Notes: generated by a model not told the origin, from the letters alone. DNA of 11,387 bases from Alphaproteobacteria bacterium (GCA_013151535.1 JAADIC010000367.1:1-11387); one strand, 5' to 3'; positions 1 to 6,924 are shown, counted from the stretch's first letter. Program-made: numbers and translations.

Positions 1-1523
1 AGGGCTGGAAGGTTGTTGAAACCCTTTATAATGATGGCGGATTCTCGGGTGGATCAATGGATCGTCCGGCATTGAAATCATTGATATCGGATATTGAGCG
101 GGGCCGCGTTGATGTTGTCGTCGTTTACAAGGTTGACCGCCTGACGCGGTCTCTGACGGATTTTTCCAGGCTTGTGGAAACATTCGATGAAAAGGACGTG
201 TCCTTTGTCTCCGTCACCCAGTCGTTTAATACGACAACATCGATGGGGCGGCTGACTCTGAATGTTCTTTTATCATTTGCCCAGTTCGAACGCGAGGTGA
301 CGGCTGAGCGTATCCGCGACAAATTCAGAATATCGAAAGAGAAAGGCATGTGGATGGGTGGGCGACCATCGCTGGGTTATGATGTTCAGCATCGAAAGCT
401 GGTCGTGAACCAACAAGAGGCTGATGTCGTCCGGTTCATCTTCAGGCGCTATGTTGCACTGGGCACGGTTCTGAAGCTACAGCGTGAGCTGGAGCATCGG
501 GGTATTCGCAGCAAGCAATGGACCACGCAAAAGGGTGCCGAGGCTGGCGGGTTTGTCATGCGGGTTGGCGGGCTTTACAGGCTTCTCCAGAATCCGATCT
601 ACATCGGCAAAATCCGGCACAAGGAGCTGATCCACGAAGGGGAACATCAGGGGATTGTTTCATCAGGCCTTTGGGACAGTGTTCAGAAAACCATCGCGGC
701 AAATCGGGTAACTCGCAAACATCAGACCAACGCGACCTCACCCAGTCCACTGTCAGGCTTGCTCAAAGATGCTGATGGCAATCCTTACCGCCCCAACCAC
801 TGCAATAAGGCCGGAAAACGATACAGATATTACGTCGGGAAAGCCTTGAGCTTCCCTGCATATGAAGTTGAAAAACTTGTTTGCGAAGAGATCAGTAACG
901 CACTCTGCGACGGAACCACTCTGGGGTACTGGTTCGATATGAACGATGCTGTATCAATACAAGGTATCCTGAACGCGGGTCGCGAGATCGCCATCACGAT
1001 TATCGGGCCATCCGGACATACAAAACTGGCAGATCTGTTGCGGAAGGTTGTTCTGACATCTGATCAGGTTGAAATCCATCTGGATCCAAAAGCGATTCTC
1101 AGCATTATATCGTTGGCCACGGATTCCGCTATCGTCTTACGACAAAACATCGGCGAAACCTTCGTCCTCACCCGCCAGATCCATCTCAAACAAAGCGGGC
1201 ACGGCAAGCGACTGGTGATCGCACCCGGCCAAAGCAAGACGGATCGGAACCCTGATGCGGCCTTGTTAAAAACACTTACACGGGCGCATGTATGGGCATC
1301 AGAGATGAAGGCCGGAAAATCCTACAAGCAGATTGCGGACCAGCAGAATCTTGATCAGCGTTATGTGGCCCGTACTATCCGGCTGGCGTTTCTGGCTCCC
1401 GATATCACCAACTCGATCCTGCAAGGGAACGAGCCGCAGGATGTAACTGCAGAGCGGCTTCTGAAGCTGTCAATTCTCCCAGTCAACTGGAACGAGCAGC
1501 GCGAATTCCTTGGGTTTATTTAA
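1..1523 (+). CDS. Large serine recombinase / integrase, 5'-truncated by window edge
   Basis: Site-specific DNA recombinase of the resolvase/invertase superfamily, probably the integrase of a mobile element. The frame is open from nt 3 and the start lies outside the window; 506 residues are visible, numbered here from nt 3. The catalytic domain is present from its middle: DGGFSGGSMDRPAL near residues 11-24, YKVDRLTRS at 42-50 with the conserved catalytic-domain arginines, and the long helix LNVLLSFAQFERE at 86-98. The catalytic Ser (usually in a YxRxS motif) would be upstream. A Recombinase domain (GRPSLGYD through the LLQNPIYIGKI segment) spans about 119-238. The usual zinc ribbon is degenerate: the segment at 250-284 keeps one Cys (267) instead of two CxxC pairs. 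The C-terminus (about 429-505) looks like a helix-turn-helix region ending in a WNEQREFLGF motif. Family assignment is firm; the element it mobilises is not visible. Confidence 0.93.
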   Translation, partial: GWKVVETLYNDGGFSGGSMDRPALKSLISDIERGRVDVVVVYKVDRLTRSLTDFSRLVETFDEKDVSFVSVTQSFNTTTSMGRLTLNVLLSFAQFEREVTAERIRDKFRISKEKGMWMGGRPSLGYDVQHRKLVVNQQEADVVRFIFRRYVALGTVLKLQRELEHRGIRSKQWTTQKGAEAGGFVMRVGGLYRLLQNPIYIGKIRHKELIHEGEHQGIVSSGLWDSVQKTIAANRVTRKHQTNATSPSPLSGLLKDADGNPYRPNHCNKAGKRYRYYVGKALSFPAYEVEKLVCEEISNALCDGTTLGYWFDMNDAVSIQGILNAGREIAITIIGPSGHTKLADLLRKVVLTSDQVEIHLDPKAILSIISLATDSAIVLRQNIGETFVLTRQIHLKQSGHGKRLVIAPGQSKTDRNPDAALLKTLTRAHVWASEMKAGKSYKQIADQQNLDQRYVARTIRLAFLAPDITNSILQGNEPQDVTAERLLKLSILPVNWNEQREFLGFI

Positions 1524-1806
1524 GACCTGCAGCAGTCACTTAACAACATCCTATTCTGAAACCAGATTCTCCACGACGTTCAAGTTAAAAAAACGCATCA
1601 TCGTTAGATCGAATAGTATTGCGTTGCATCGGATAAATTTGAAGAGGACCAGAAATTGGGTGCCGCGAGACAACTCGAGATATACGCGGAAAATCGTCTC
1701 TTTAGTCCTGTTTGCTTGCAGGAACACTGAAGAAATACCTTCTAACCATTTGATAATACGTAGTTAAATAGTTTACCACTTAGACTTCGAAGGTGAGAAA
1801 TATCGG
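1524..1806. other. AT-richer spacer between recombinase gene and tRNA-Ala
   Basis: No convincing gene is seen here. An open frame of 85 codons (1510-1767, +) overlaps the recombinase 3' end and continues through the spacer, but it lacks a clear ribosome binding site or recognisable motifs. Base composition is visibly more AT-rich than the flanking genes. The position, between an integrase-type gene and the 3' end of a tRNA gene, makes it a candidate element boundary (att region). I found no second copy of the tRNA 3' end within the window. Confidence 0.4.
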
Positions 1807-1882
<76 letters not shown>

Positions 1883-1910
1883 TTGTCAAACCGCTGTGGT
1901 CAACGCCGTG

Positions 1911-1939
1911 TTACTAGGGCTGACTTGCCTCAAGTTCAA
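1911..1939 (-). promoter_or_regulatory. Candidate promoter for tRNA-Ala
   Basis: On the minus strand a TTGAAC -35 (1934-1939), a 17-bp spacer and a TAGTAA -10 (1911-1916) lie just upstream of the tRNA. Transcription would begin near 1904, giving a 5' leader of about 22 nt for RNase P to remove. The elements match the sigma-70-type consensus and the spacing is ideal, but this is pattern matching only. Confidence 0.5.
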
Positions 1940-1947
1940 GCCTTAAA

Positions 1948-2205
1948 TTACATCCCCAGCGCTTCTTTATAGAGCTCCAGAACCGCCTCTTCTTCGGACA
2001 CATCCTGCGGGTCGCGCTTGCGCAAACCGATGACTTTGCGCAGCACCTTGGTGTCGTAGCCGCGCGATTTGGCTTCGGCCATCACCTCTTTCTGGTGGTC
2101 CGCGATGTCCTTCTTTTCGGCCTCAAGACGCTCGTATCTTTCGACAAACGCTTTCAGTTCCGAGGTGGTCACCCGATAGGTGTTGTCAACGACGTTATCA
2201 TCCAT
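1948..2205 (-). CDS. gapR: GapR-family (DUF2312) nucleoid/DNA-binding protein
   Basis: An 85-residue protein of the DUF2312 family, whose Caulobacter member GapR binds overtwisted AT-rich DNA and supports topoisomerase action and chromosome replication; it acts on the nucleoid. The family pattern is plain: TSELKAFVERYERLEAEK (about 14-31) forms a long charged helix, then DIADHQKEVMAEAKSRGYD (33-51), then KVLRKVIGLRKRD (53-65) and an acidic C-terminal helix. Full length matches the family (about 80-90 residues). The ATG is preceded by AAAGGA (2213-2218) at good spacing. It is co-directional with the downstream tRNA-Ala 65 nt away, which appears to have its own promoter, and divergent from the small membrane protein gene at 2324. 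The DNA-binding role comes from family knowledge. Confidence 0.93.
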   Translation of the reverse strand: MDDNVVDNTYRVTTSELKAFVERYERLEAEKKDIADHQKEVMAEAKSRGYDTKVLRKVIGLRKRDPQDVSEEEAVLELYKEALGM

Positions 2206-2234
2206 GGCGCAGTCCTTTTAATGGCAAGGCGTTA

Positions 2235-2263
2235 CTCCTACTTCGCGCGGTTTGTCCGTTCAA
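2235..2263 (-). promoter_or_regulatory. Candidate promoter for gapR
   Basis: On the minus strand, TTGAAC (2258-2263) is followed after 17 bp by TAGGAG (2235-2240), about 30 nt upstream of the gapR ATG. The -35 is the same hexamer as the one proposed for the tRNA-Ala promoter. The -10 matches the consensus only partly, so confidence is limited. Confidence 0.35.
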
Positions 2264-2323
2264 GAGCCTGCTTGCGAAAAGGCGTGAAAATCTTTAGGCC
2301 ATGCCAAACGAAAGGCCGCGCTT

Positions 2324-2536
2324 ATGGAAATCCTGATCCCGATTGGCAGTTTTGTCACCGTTCTGGGCCTGTTCGGGCTTGGTTATTGTGTTTGGCTGGT
2401 GCTGAAAGCAAAGCGCGCCGGGCTGGATGAGGCCGGGATGAAAGCCGCCCTGCAAAAGGCGATGGTTTACAACATGGCGGCGCTGGGATTGTCAGCGATT
2501 GGCCTGATGATGGTGGTGATCGGGGTGTTGTTTTAG
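2324..2536 (+). CDS. Small two-helix membrane protein, function unknown
   Basis: Encodes 70 residues with two hydrophobic segments, about 5-27 (starting IPIGSFVTVLGLFGLGYCVW) and 48-69 (ending GLMMVVIGVLF). They are separated by a charged amphipathic linker KAKRAGLDEAGMKAALQKA that is probably cytoplasmic, giving a helical hairpin in the inner membrane. I do not recognise a named family, though it has the look of a conserved small protein of Rhodobacterales. The ATG is preceded by a purine-rich GAAAGG about 8 nt upstream. It diverges from gapR, and its TAG stop overlaps the stop codon of the convergent hydrolase gene by 2 nt. This leaves no room for a terminator between them. Real gene status is supported by composition, start and fit between neighbours; function is unknown. 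Confidence 0.75.
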   Translation: MEILIPIGSFVTVLGLFGLGYCVWLVLKAKRAGLDEAGMKAALQKAMVYNMAALGLSAIGLMMVVIGVLF

Positions 2537-3285
2537 CCTTTGGCGGCCATGCTCACCGAATGAATGGCGTGCCGGATCAGGCGCAGGTTTTCAGGGCTTG
2601 AAAACCGGTGATCGGCGCCCTTTACCAGCGTCAGGCGAATATCATCGCCTTCGGCATGATCCAGCAGGCGCAAGGCCACGGACATATTCACATCATCATC
2701 CGCTGTACCTTGCAAAAACCGCACCGGAAACGGCAGGTTCAAGGGCGTGCGCAAAACCAACTGCTTGCGCCCGTCCTCGATCAAGCGTCGCGTAATCACA
2801 TATGGTTCGTCGGAATAATCCGACGGTAGTTCGACCCGCCCCCGCCCCAACATATCCGCGCGCTGATCGTCGCTAAAACCGGCCCACATATCATCCTCGG
2901 TGAAATCCGGTGCAGCCGCGATCCCGACAAGCCCGGCAATCCGCTCGGGCATCGCGCGGGCCACCAGCAAAGAAATCCAGCCGCCCATGGAGGAGCCGAC
3001 CAGTATCACCTTGCCCGTGGTTTTCGCCGCAATCACCGCCATCGCATCAGCCGCCCAATCGCCAATGCAGCCATCTTCAAACGAGCCCGAAGACTCGCCG
3101 TGACCTGAATAATCAAACCGCAAGAAGGCGCGGCCGTGGGCCTCGGCCCAATCTTGCAGAAACAGCGCCTTGGTGCCGGTCATGTCGGATTTGAACCCGC
3201 CCAGAAACACCACACACGGCCCCTGCCCCTGGGTCTTGTGAAACGCTATGCGCCGCCCGTTCGCAGTTTCTAAAAACTCCGGCAA
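2533..3285 (-). CDS. Alpha/beta hydrolase (ABHD10-like serine hydrolase)
   Basis: A 250-residue cytosolic alpha/beta hydrolase, probably an esterase or thioesterase; the substrate is not deducible. Fold landmarks are in order: VVFLGGFKSDMTG oxyanion strand-loop (25-37), RFDYSGHGESSG (56-67), nucleophile elbow GSSMGG with Ser99, acid loop QGTADDDV with probable Asp196, and GADHRFS with His226. The reading frame runs back to 3600, into the thrS coding region, so that length is wrong. I place the start at TTG 3283-3285 because AAGGAG (3292-3297) sits 6 nt upstream and the product then begins MPEFLETANGRRIA, close to family members as I remember them. A GTG at 3298-3300 is the alternative and has no good ribosome binding site. 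Divergent from thrS and convergent, with overlapping stops, with the small membrane protein gene. Confidence 0.9.
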   Translation of the reverse strand: MPEFLETANGRRIAFHKTQGQGPCVVFLGGFKSDMTGTKALFLQDWAEAHGRAFLRFDYSGHGESSGSFEDGCIGDWAADAMAVIAAKTTGKVILVGSSMGGWISLLVARAMPERIAGLVGIAAAPDFTEDDMWAGFSDDQRADMLGRGRVELPSDYSDEPYVITRRLIEDGRKQLVLRTPLNLPFPVRFLQGTADDDVNMSVALRLLDHAEGDDIRLTLVKGADHRFSSPENLRLIRHAIHSVSMAAKG

Positions 3286-3291
3286 ATTATT

Positions 3292-3297
3292 CTCCTT
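3292..3297 (-). promoter_or_regulatory. Ribosome binding site that selects a TTG start for the hydrolase
   Basis: AAGGAG on the minus strand lies 6 nt before an in-frame TTG (3283-3285). It lies inside the reading frame if translation began at the upstream GTG (3298-3300). It therefore favours the TTG as the start. Confidence 0.6.
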
Positions 3298-3375
3298 CAC
3301 ATTATCTGCTTCTATTTGGTAGAAAATATCCTCGGGGGGTTCAAGGGGGCCGACAGCCCTCTTGTTTATGTCCGG

Positions 3376-3404
3376 TTGACAAATCCCGCCAATCCCTCGA
3401 AATA
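3376..3404 (+). promoter_or_regulatory. Candidate promoter for thrS
   Basis: A perfect TTGACA -35 hexamer (3376-3381) lies 81 nt before the thrS ATG. The region 17 bp downstream (GAAATA, 3399-3404) is a poor -10 match, as is common in alphaproteobacteria where the -35 carries more information. A start near 3411 would give a leader of about 50 nt. No T-box or attenuator structure is evident. Confidence 0.45.
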
Positions 3405-3462
3405 CATCCCACAACCGCAACCGGGCGTTTCGTAGGCGCCAAACCGATGGAGAGCGCCCAAG

Positions 3463-5409
3463 ATGGCCGATATATCCCTCACCCTTCCCGATGGCAATCA
3501 ACGCAGCTACGCCAGCGGCGTGACCGGGCTTGAGGTGGCGCAAGACATCTCGAAATCCCTTGGCAAGGCGGCGATTTCCTGCGCGATCAACGGCAAGCAC
3601 AGCGATCTAAGCCAGCCGATCACTGAAAACAGCGATTTCGCCATCCACACCATGAAGGATGACAAACAGGCGCTGGAACTGATCCGCCACGACGCCGCCC
3701 ATATCATGGCGCGCGGGGTGCAGGAAATCTGGCCCGACGTCAAAGTCACCATTGGTCCGGTGATTGATAACGGCTTTTATTACGATTTTGACCGCGAGGA
3801 ACCGTTCACGCCGGAAGACCTCGGCCTGATCGAAAAGAAAATGCGCGAGATCATCAACAAGCGCGAACCGGTCACCACCGAGCTGTGGGAGCGCGACCGC
3901 GCCATCAAGTATTACGAGGCGGGTAACGAGCCTTACAAGGTTGAACTGGTCGGTATGATCCCAAAGGGGGAGCCGCTGCGGATGTATTGGCACGGCCATT
4001 GGCAGGATCTGTGCCGTGGCCCGCATCTGGTGCATACGGGGCAAGTGCCTGCTGACGCCTTCAAACTGATGTCGGTGGCGGGGGCCTATTGGCGCGGTGA
4101 CAGCAACAACAAGATGCTGCAACGGATTTACGGCGTGGCGTTCAAGAACAAAAACGACCTCAAGGCGCATCTGCATATGCTGGAGGAGGCCGAAAAGCGC
4201 GATCATCGCAAGCTGGGGCGTGAAATGGACCTGTTCCACATTCAGGAAGAGGCGCCCGGCATGGTGTTCTGGCACCCCAACGGCTGGACGCTTTACCGCA
4301 TCCTGCAAGATTACATGCGGCGGCGCCAAATTGCCGATGGCTATCAGGAGATCAACACCCCGATGGTGGTCGACCGCAAGCTGTGGGTGGCCTCGGGCCA
4401 TTGGGAAAAATACCGCGAGAACATGTTCATCACCGAGATTGACGAAGAACATGCCAATGAAAAACGGGTGAATGCGCTGAAGCCGATGAACTGCCCGTGT
4501 CATGTGCAGGTTTATAATCAAGGGCTTAAGTCCTATCGCGATCTGCCCCTGCGGCTGGCCGAATTTGGTTCATGCCACCGCTATGAAAGCTCCGGCTCCA
4601 TGCATGGCCTGATGCGGGTGCGTGGTTTTACACAGGATGACGCGCATATTTTCTGTACGCGTGACCAGATTGCGGCGGAAACCAAAAAGTTCATCGAATT
4701 GCTCACCCGGGTTTACAAAGACCTCGGATTCGAGAAGTTCCAGATCAAGTTTTCCACCCGCCCCGAGGTGCGTGCAGGCTCTGATGCGGTCTGGGATCAG
4801 GCCGAAGAGGCGCTGGAAAACGCCATCAAGGCGCTTGACCTGCCTTATGAGCTTGACCCCGGCGAGGGCGCGTTTTATGGCCCCAAGCTCGATTTCAAAC
4901 TGACTGACGCCATTGGCCGCGAATGGCAGCTTGGCACCTTTCAGGCCGATTTCGTGCTGCCCGAACGTCTTGAGGCAGAATATATCGGCGAAGATGGCTT
5001 GAAACACACGCCGGTCATGCTGCACCGCGCCACGCTGGGCTCGTTCGAGCGTTTCCTTGGCGTGCTGATCGAAAACTACGCCGGACGCTTCCCGTTATGG
5101 CTGGCCCCGCGCCAGATCGTTGTCGCCTCGATCGTGTCGGACGCCGATGATTTCGTGAACGAGGTGGTGGAGACTTTGCGAGCGCGCGGCCTGCGGGCCG
5201 AGGCCGACATTCGCAACGAAAAGATCAACTACAAGGTGCGCGAACATTCGCACGGTTTGGTTCCGGTCATTCTGGCTGTGGGGATGCGCGAGGTTGAAGA
5301 GCGCACGGTCTCCATGCGCCGGTTGGGCAACAAAGGCTCAAAGGTGCTGGCGCTGGATGAAGCGGTGGCCGAACTGCTGGCCGAGGCGACGCCGCCGGAC
5401 ATGCGGTAA
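3463..5409 (+). CDS. thrS: Threonyl-tRNA synthetase
   Basis: Charges tRNA-Thr with threonine in the cytosol and clears mischarged Ser-tRNA-Thr. Full-length bacterial enzyme of 648 residues. Domains in order: TGS domain (about 1-65), editing domain with HDAAH (His76, His80) and CRGPH (Cys184, His188), class II catalytic core (about 250-545), and anticodon-binding domain (about 550-645). Zinc ligands of the active site are Cys344 (PMNCPCH), His395 (QDDAHIFC) and His521 (PVMLHRA). Motif 2 carries Arg373 (CHRYE) and motif 3 Arg530 (GSFERF). Against E. coli numbering recalled from the literature, the catalytic-core residues are all offset by 10, which supports an intact enzyme. The ATG has TGGAGA about 9 nt upstream. 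It is monocistronic, diverges from the hydrolase gene and ends at a strong hairpin terminator. Confidence 0.99.
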   Translation: MADISLTLPDGNQRSYASGVTGLEVAQDISKSLGKAAISCAINGKHSDLSQPITENSDFAIHTMKDDKQALELIRHDAAHIMARGVQEIWPDVKVTIGPVIDNGFYYDFDREEPFTPEDLGLIEKKMREIINKREPVTTELWERDRAIKYYEAGNEPYKVELVGMIPKGEPLRMYWHGHWQDLCRGPHLVHTGQVPADAFKLMSVAGAYWRGDSNNKMLQRIYGVAFKNKNDLKAHLHMLEEAEKRDHRKLGREMDLFHIQEEAPGMVFWHPNGWTLYRILQDYMRRRQIADGYQEINTPMVVDRKLWVASGHWEKYRENMFITEIDEEHANEKRVNALKPMNCPCHVQVYNQGLKSYRDLPLRLAEFGSCHRYESSGSMHGLMRVRGFTQDDAHIFCTRDQIAAETKKFIELLTRVYKDLGFEKFQIKFSTRPEVRAGSDAVWDQAEEALENAIKALDLPYELDPGEGAFYGPKLDFKLTDAIGREWQLGTFQADFVLPERLEAEYIGEDGLKHTPVMLHRATLGSFERFLGVLIENYAGRFPLWLAPRQIVVASIVSDADDFVNEVVETLRARGLRAEADIRNEKINYKVREHSHGLVPVILAVGMREVEERTVSMRRLGNKGSKVLALDEAVAELLAEATPPDMR

Positions 5410-5423
5410 TATCAGCGCTAAAA

Positions 5424-5450
5424 AAAAGGGCCGCAATCAGCGGCCCTTTT
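5424..5450 (+). terminator. Rho-independent terminator of thrS, probably bidirectional
   Basis: An 11-bp perfect stem, AAAAGGGCCGC (5424-5434) pairing with GCGGCCCTTTT (5440-5450), closes a 5-nt loop. It is preceded by an A tract and followed by T-rich sequence. It starts 14 nt after the thrS stop. The A tract on the left means it could also terminate minus-strand transcription arriving from the convergent cytochrome gene. Confidence 0.92.
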
Positions 5451-5456
5451 CTCTAT

Positions 5457-5556
5457 AGCGTTTCGCGTTAAACCTGAATCACCCAACGCTGCCTGAAATC
5501 AAAGATTTCAACGCGTTGGGTGATGTACTGTGGCCTCAGGTAAAACGCGAAACGCT
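5457..5556. repeat. Compound palindromic element (possible dispersed intergenic repeat)
   Basis: Three nested inverted repeats share one centre. The outer arms AGCGTTTCGCGTT (5457-5469) and AACGCGAAACGCT (5544-5556) are a perfect 13-bp pair. ACCTGA (5472-5477) pairs with TCAGGT (5536-5541). ATCACCCAACGC (5478-5489) pairs with GCGTTGGGTGAT (5513-5524). At the centre TGAAATC-AAA-GATTTCA (5494-5510) forms its own hairpin. The right arm carries 11 extra bases (5525-5535) that bulge out of the structure. It sits between the thrS terminator and the stop of the convergent cytochrome gene. The design resembles REP- or MITE-like palindromes spread through intergenic regions of alphaproteobacteria; only one copy is present in this window, so dispersal is inferred. 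Confidence 0.7.
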
Positions 5557-5573
5557 TTAATCATATGCAAAGT

Positions 5574-6767
5574 CTACTCAAACGTGCCGGGCGAATAGAC
5601 AAAATCATCGCCATCCGCCGCCGAGTGGCAAGCAATGCAGCCCACATCCATACCCTTGGCGACTTTGCCCGCAAGGCTCAGGCCCATGGGGTTTTTATCA
5701 ACGCTGCCATCGGGCAGGAATTTGACCCAGAACCAGTTCTTGTTTTCTTCGTCATAACCCGCCTCGCGGCGATACATGACGGTGATCGCGCCCAGATGTT
5801 TTTCCGGGTTTTCAAGAACCTGATCGGCGGTAACACCGACCGGGCCAAAGTTGCGCTTGACGATCAGATCGCCCTCACGCCCGTCAATCTTGGCGCTGGT
5901 GGTGAACAATTCCAGCATCATGCCATGCGGATCGGTGCCTTCATAAGGGACGGCGCGCAGCATATCGGGACCGGCCAGGTTCTGATCGAGCATGGCTTGC
6001 CAGATCTTGCCGGCAAAACCCACATCCCCTTCTGAGCCGAAAGGCGGCATCATCATCGGTTCAGCCGTCGCGGCCTCGGCGGCGGCAGCTTCAGCAGCGG
6101 CAGCTTCAGCGGCGGCGGCCTCGTTAGCAGCCTTGGCAGCAGCAGCTTCTTTAGCAGCCTTGGCAGCAGCAAGCTCTTCAGCCGCCTTGGCGGCAGCAAC
6201 TTCCTTGGCAGCCTTGGCAGCCGCAGCCTCTTGCGCAACCTTGGCAGCCGCAGCCTTTTCAGCAGCCTTGGCGGCAGCTTCTTCTGTGGCCTTGGTGGCA
6301 GCCTCTTCTGCGGCCTTGGCGGCAGCCTCTTGCGCAGCTTTGGCGGCAGCTTCTTGCGCGGCTGTGGCGGCAGCCTCTTCAACCGCTTTCGCCGCAGCCG
6401 CCGCTTCCTCGGCAGCTTTTGCGGCTGCTTCTTCGGCTACACGCCTAGCTTCAGCCGCAGCGTCTTCCGCCGCCTTGGCGGCAGCCTCTTCAACCGCCTT
6501 TGCCGCAGCCGCAGCTTCCTCGGCAGCTTTTGCGGCCGCTTCTTCGGCCGCACGCCTGGCTTCAGTCGCTGCCTCCTCCGCCGCCTTGGCAGCGGCCTCT
6601 TCAGCCGCTTTCGTCTCGGTCGCAACTTGCGCAGCAGCGTCGGTGGCGACTTTTTCAGCCTTCACAGCTTCAGTGCGCGCCACGTCTTTAGCCTGCTGGT
6701 TAGCATAATAAATGTAGCCGCCGATCACGATGGCGGCGGCGATAATGATATAGGTGATCTTTTTCAT
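5574..6767 (-). CDS. Membrane-anchored cytochrome P460-like c-type heme protein with Ala-rich stalk
   Basis: A 397-residue protein in three parts. Residues 4-22 (MKKITYIIIAAAIVIGG...) form an N-terminal uncleaved membrane anchor. Residues about 28-236 are an Ala/Lys/Glu-rich, TolA-like low-complexity helix. Residues about 245-397 form a globular domain that resembles the cytochrome P460 family: DLIVKRNFG (300-308), ITVMYRREAGYDEENKNWFW (328-347), LPDGS (351-355), and a heme-binding CIACH (377-381) followed by SAADGDDFVY. The heme would be attached covalently in the periplasm by the Ccm machinery. Lys304 is a candidate for the family's conserved lysine. The reading frame extends upstream to 6815, but ATG 6765-6767 has AAAGGA (6775-6780) 7 nt away and starts exactly at the anchor. 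Redox or NO/hydroxylamine-type chemistry is known for the family; the activity here is unknown. Confidence 0.85.
   Translation of the reverse strand: MKKITYIIIAAAIVIGGYIYYANQQAKDVARTEAVKAEKVATDAAAQVATETKAAEEAAAKAAEEAATEARRAAEEAAAKAAEEAAAAAKAVEEAAAKAAEDAAAEARRVAEEAAAKAAEEAAAAAKAVEEAAATAAQEAAAKAAQEAAAKAAEEAATKATEEAAAKAAEKAAAAKVAQEAAAAKAAKEVAAAKAAEELAAAKAAKEAAAAKAANEAAAAEAAAAEAAAAEAATAEPMMMPPFGSEGDVGFAGKIWQAMLDQNLAGPDMLRAVPYEGTDPHGMMLELFTTSAKIDGREGDLIVKRNFGPVGVTADQVLENPEKHLGAITVMYRREAGYDEENKNWFWVKFLPDGSVDKNPMGLSLAGKVAKGMDVGCIACHSAADGDDFVYSPGTFE
6370..6591 (-). repeat. 111-bp tandem duplication inside the cytochrome stalk
   Basis: Positions 6370-6480 and 6481-6591 align without gaps and differ at 12 of 111 positions by my hand count. 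Each copy encodes a 37-residue block beginning near EARRAAEEAAAKAAEE and containing AAAKAVEEAA, so the reading frame is preserved. The duplication lengthens the stalk without disturbing the anchor or the heme domain. Confidence 0.9.
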
Positions 6768-6774
6768 CACATTT

Positions 6775-6780
6775 TCCTTT
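6775..6780 (-). promoter_or_regulatory. Ribosome binding site of the anchored cytochrome gene
   Basis: AAAGGA on the minus strand, 7 nt from ATG 6765-6767. It decides the start in favour of this ATG over the one 16 codons upstream, whose extra residues would precede the membrane anchor. Confidence 0.7.
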
Positions 6781-6877
6781 TTTGAAGCAGGCCTTCCCCA
6801 TTCAAGCCCACACAACCTCTCCTACCCCCAATAGCGACCAATCCTCAATGATAAACAAGGGCAAACCGCCATTTACC

Positions 6878-6896
6878 CAAATCTCACAGAGATTTG
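6878..6896. repeat. Perfect 8-bp inverted repeat in the divergent promoter region
   Basis: CAAATCTC (6878-6885) and GAGATTTG (6889-6896) are perfect inverted arms around ACA. The site lies in the 265-bp region between the divergent cytochrome and infC genes. It could be an operator for a dimeric regulator or a small hairpin; no T tract follows on the plus strand. Confidence 0.45.
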
Positions 6897-6924
6897 AAAA
6901 ACCACGCCCGCGTCACATCCGCCC

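Noticed and set aside
1510..1767. 85-codon open frame after the recombinase gene
   Set aside because: It overlaps the recombinase 3' end in another frame, has no ribosome binding site or domain, and its composition looks like non-coding spacer.
3286..3600. N-terminal extension of the hydrolase reading frame up to 3600
   Set aside because: It would overlap the thrS promoter and start and has no ribosome binding site; AAGGAG before the TTG at 3283-3285 gives a better start.
3607..4521. Minus-strand open frame of 304 codons inside thrS
   Set aside because: It lies wholly opposite conserved thrS coding sequence and shows no domain; it is a by-product of GC-rich codon use.
6370..6591. CRISPR-like array
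   Set aside because: The repeats are directly adjacent, have no spacers and encode an in-frame protein segment.
5992..6708. Long plus-strand open frame of 238 codons, Ala/Ser-rich, opposite the cytochrome stalk
   Set aside because: It is the antisense image of the repetitive Ala/Lys/Glu codons, which avoid stops on both strands. The minus-strand frame has an anchor, a ribosome binding site and a recognisable heme domain.
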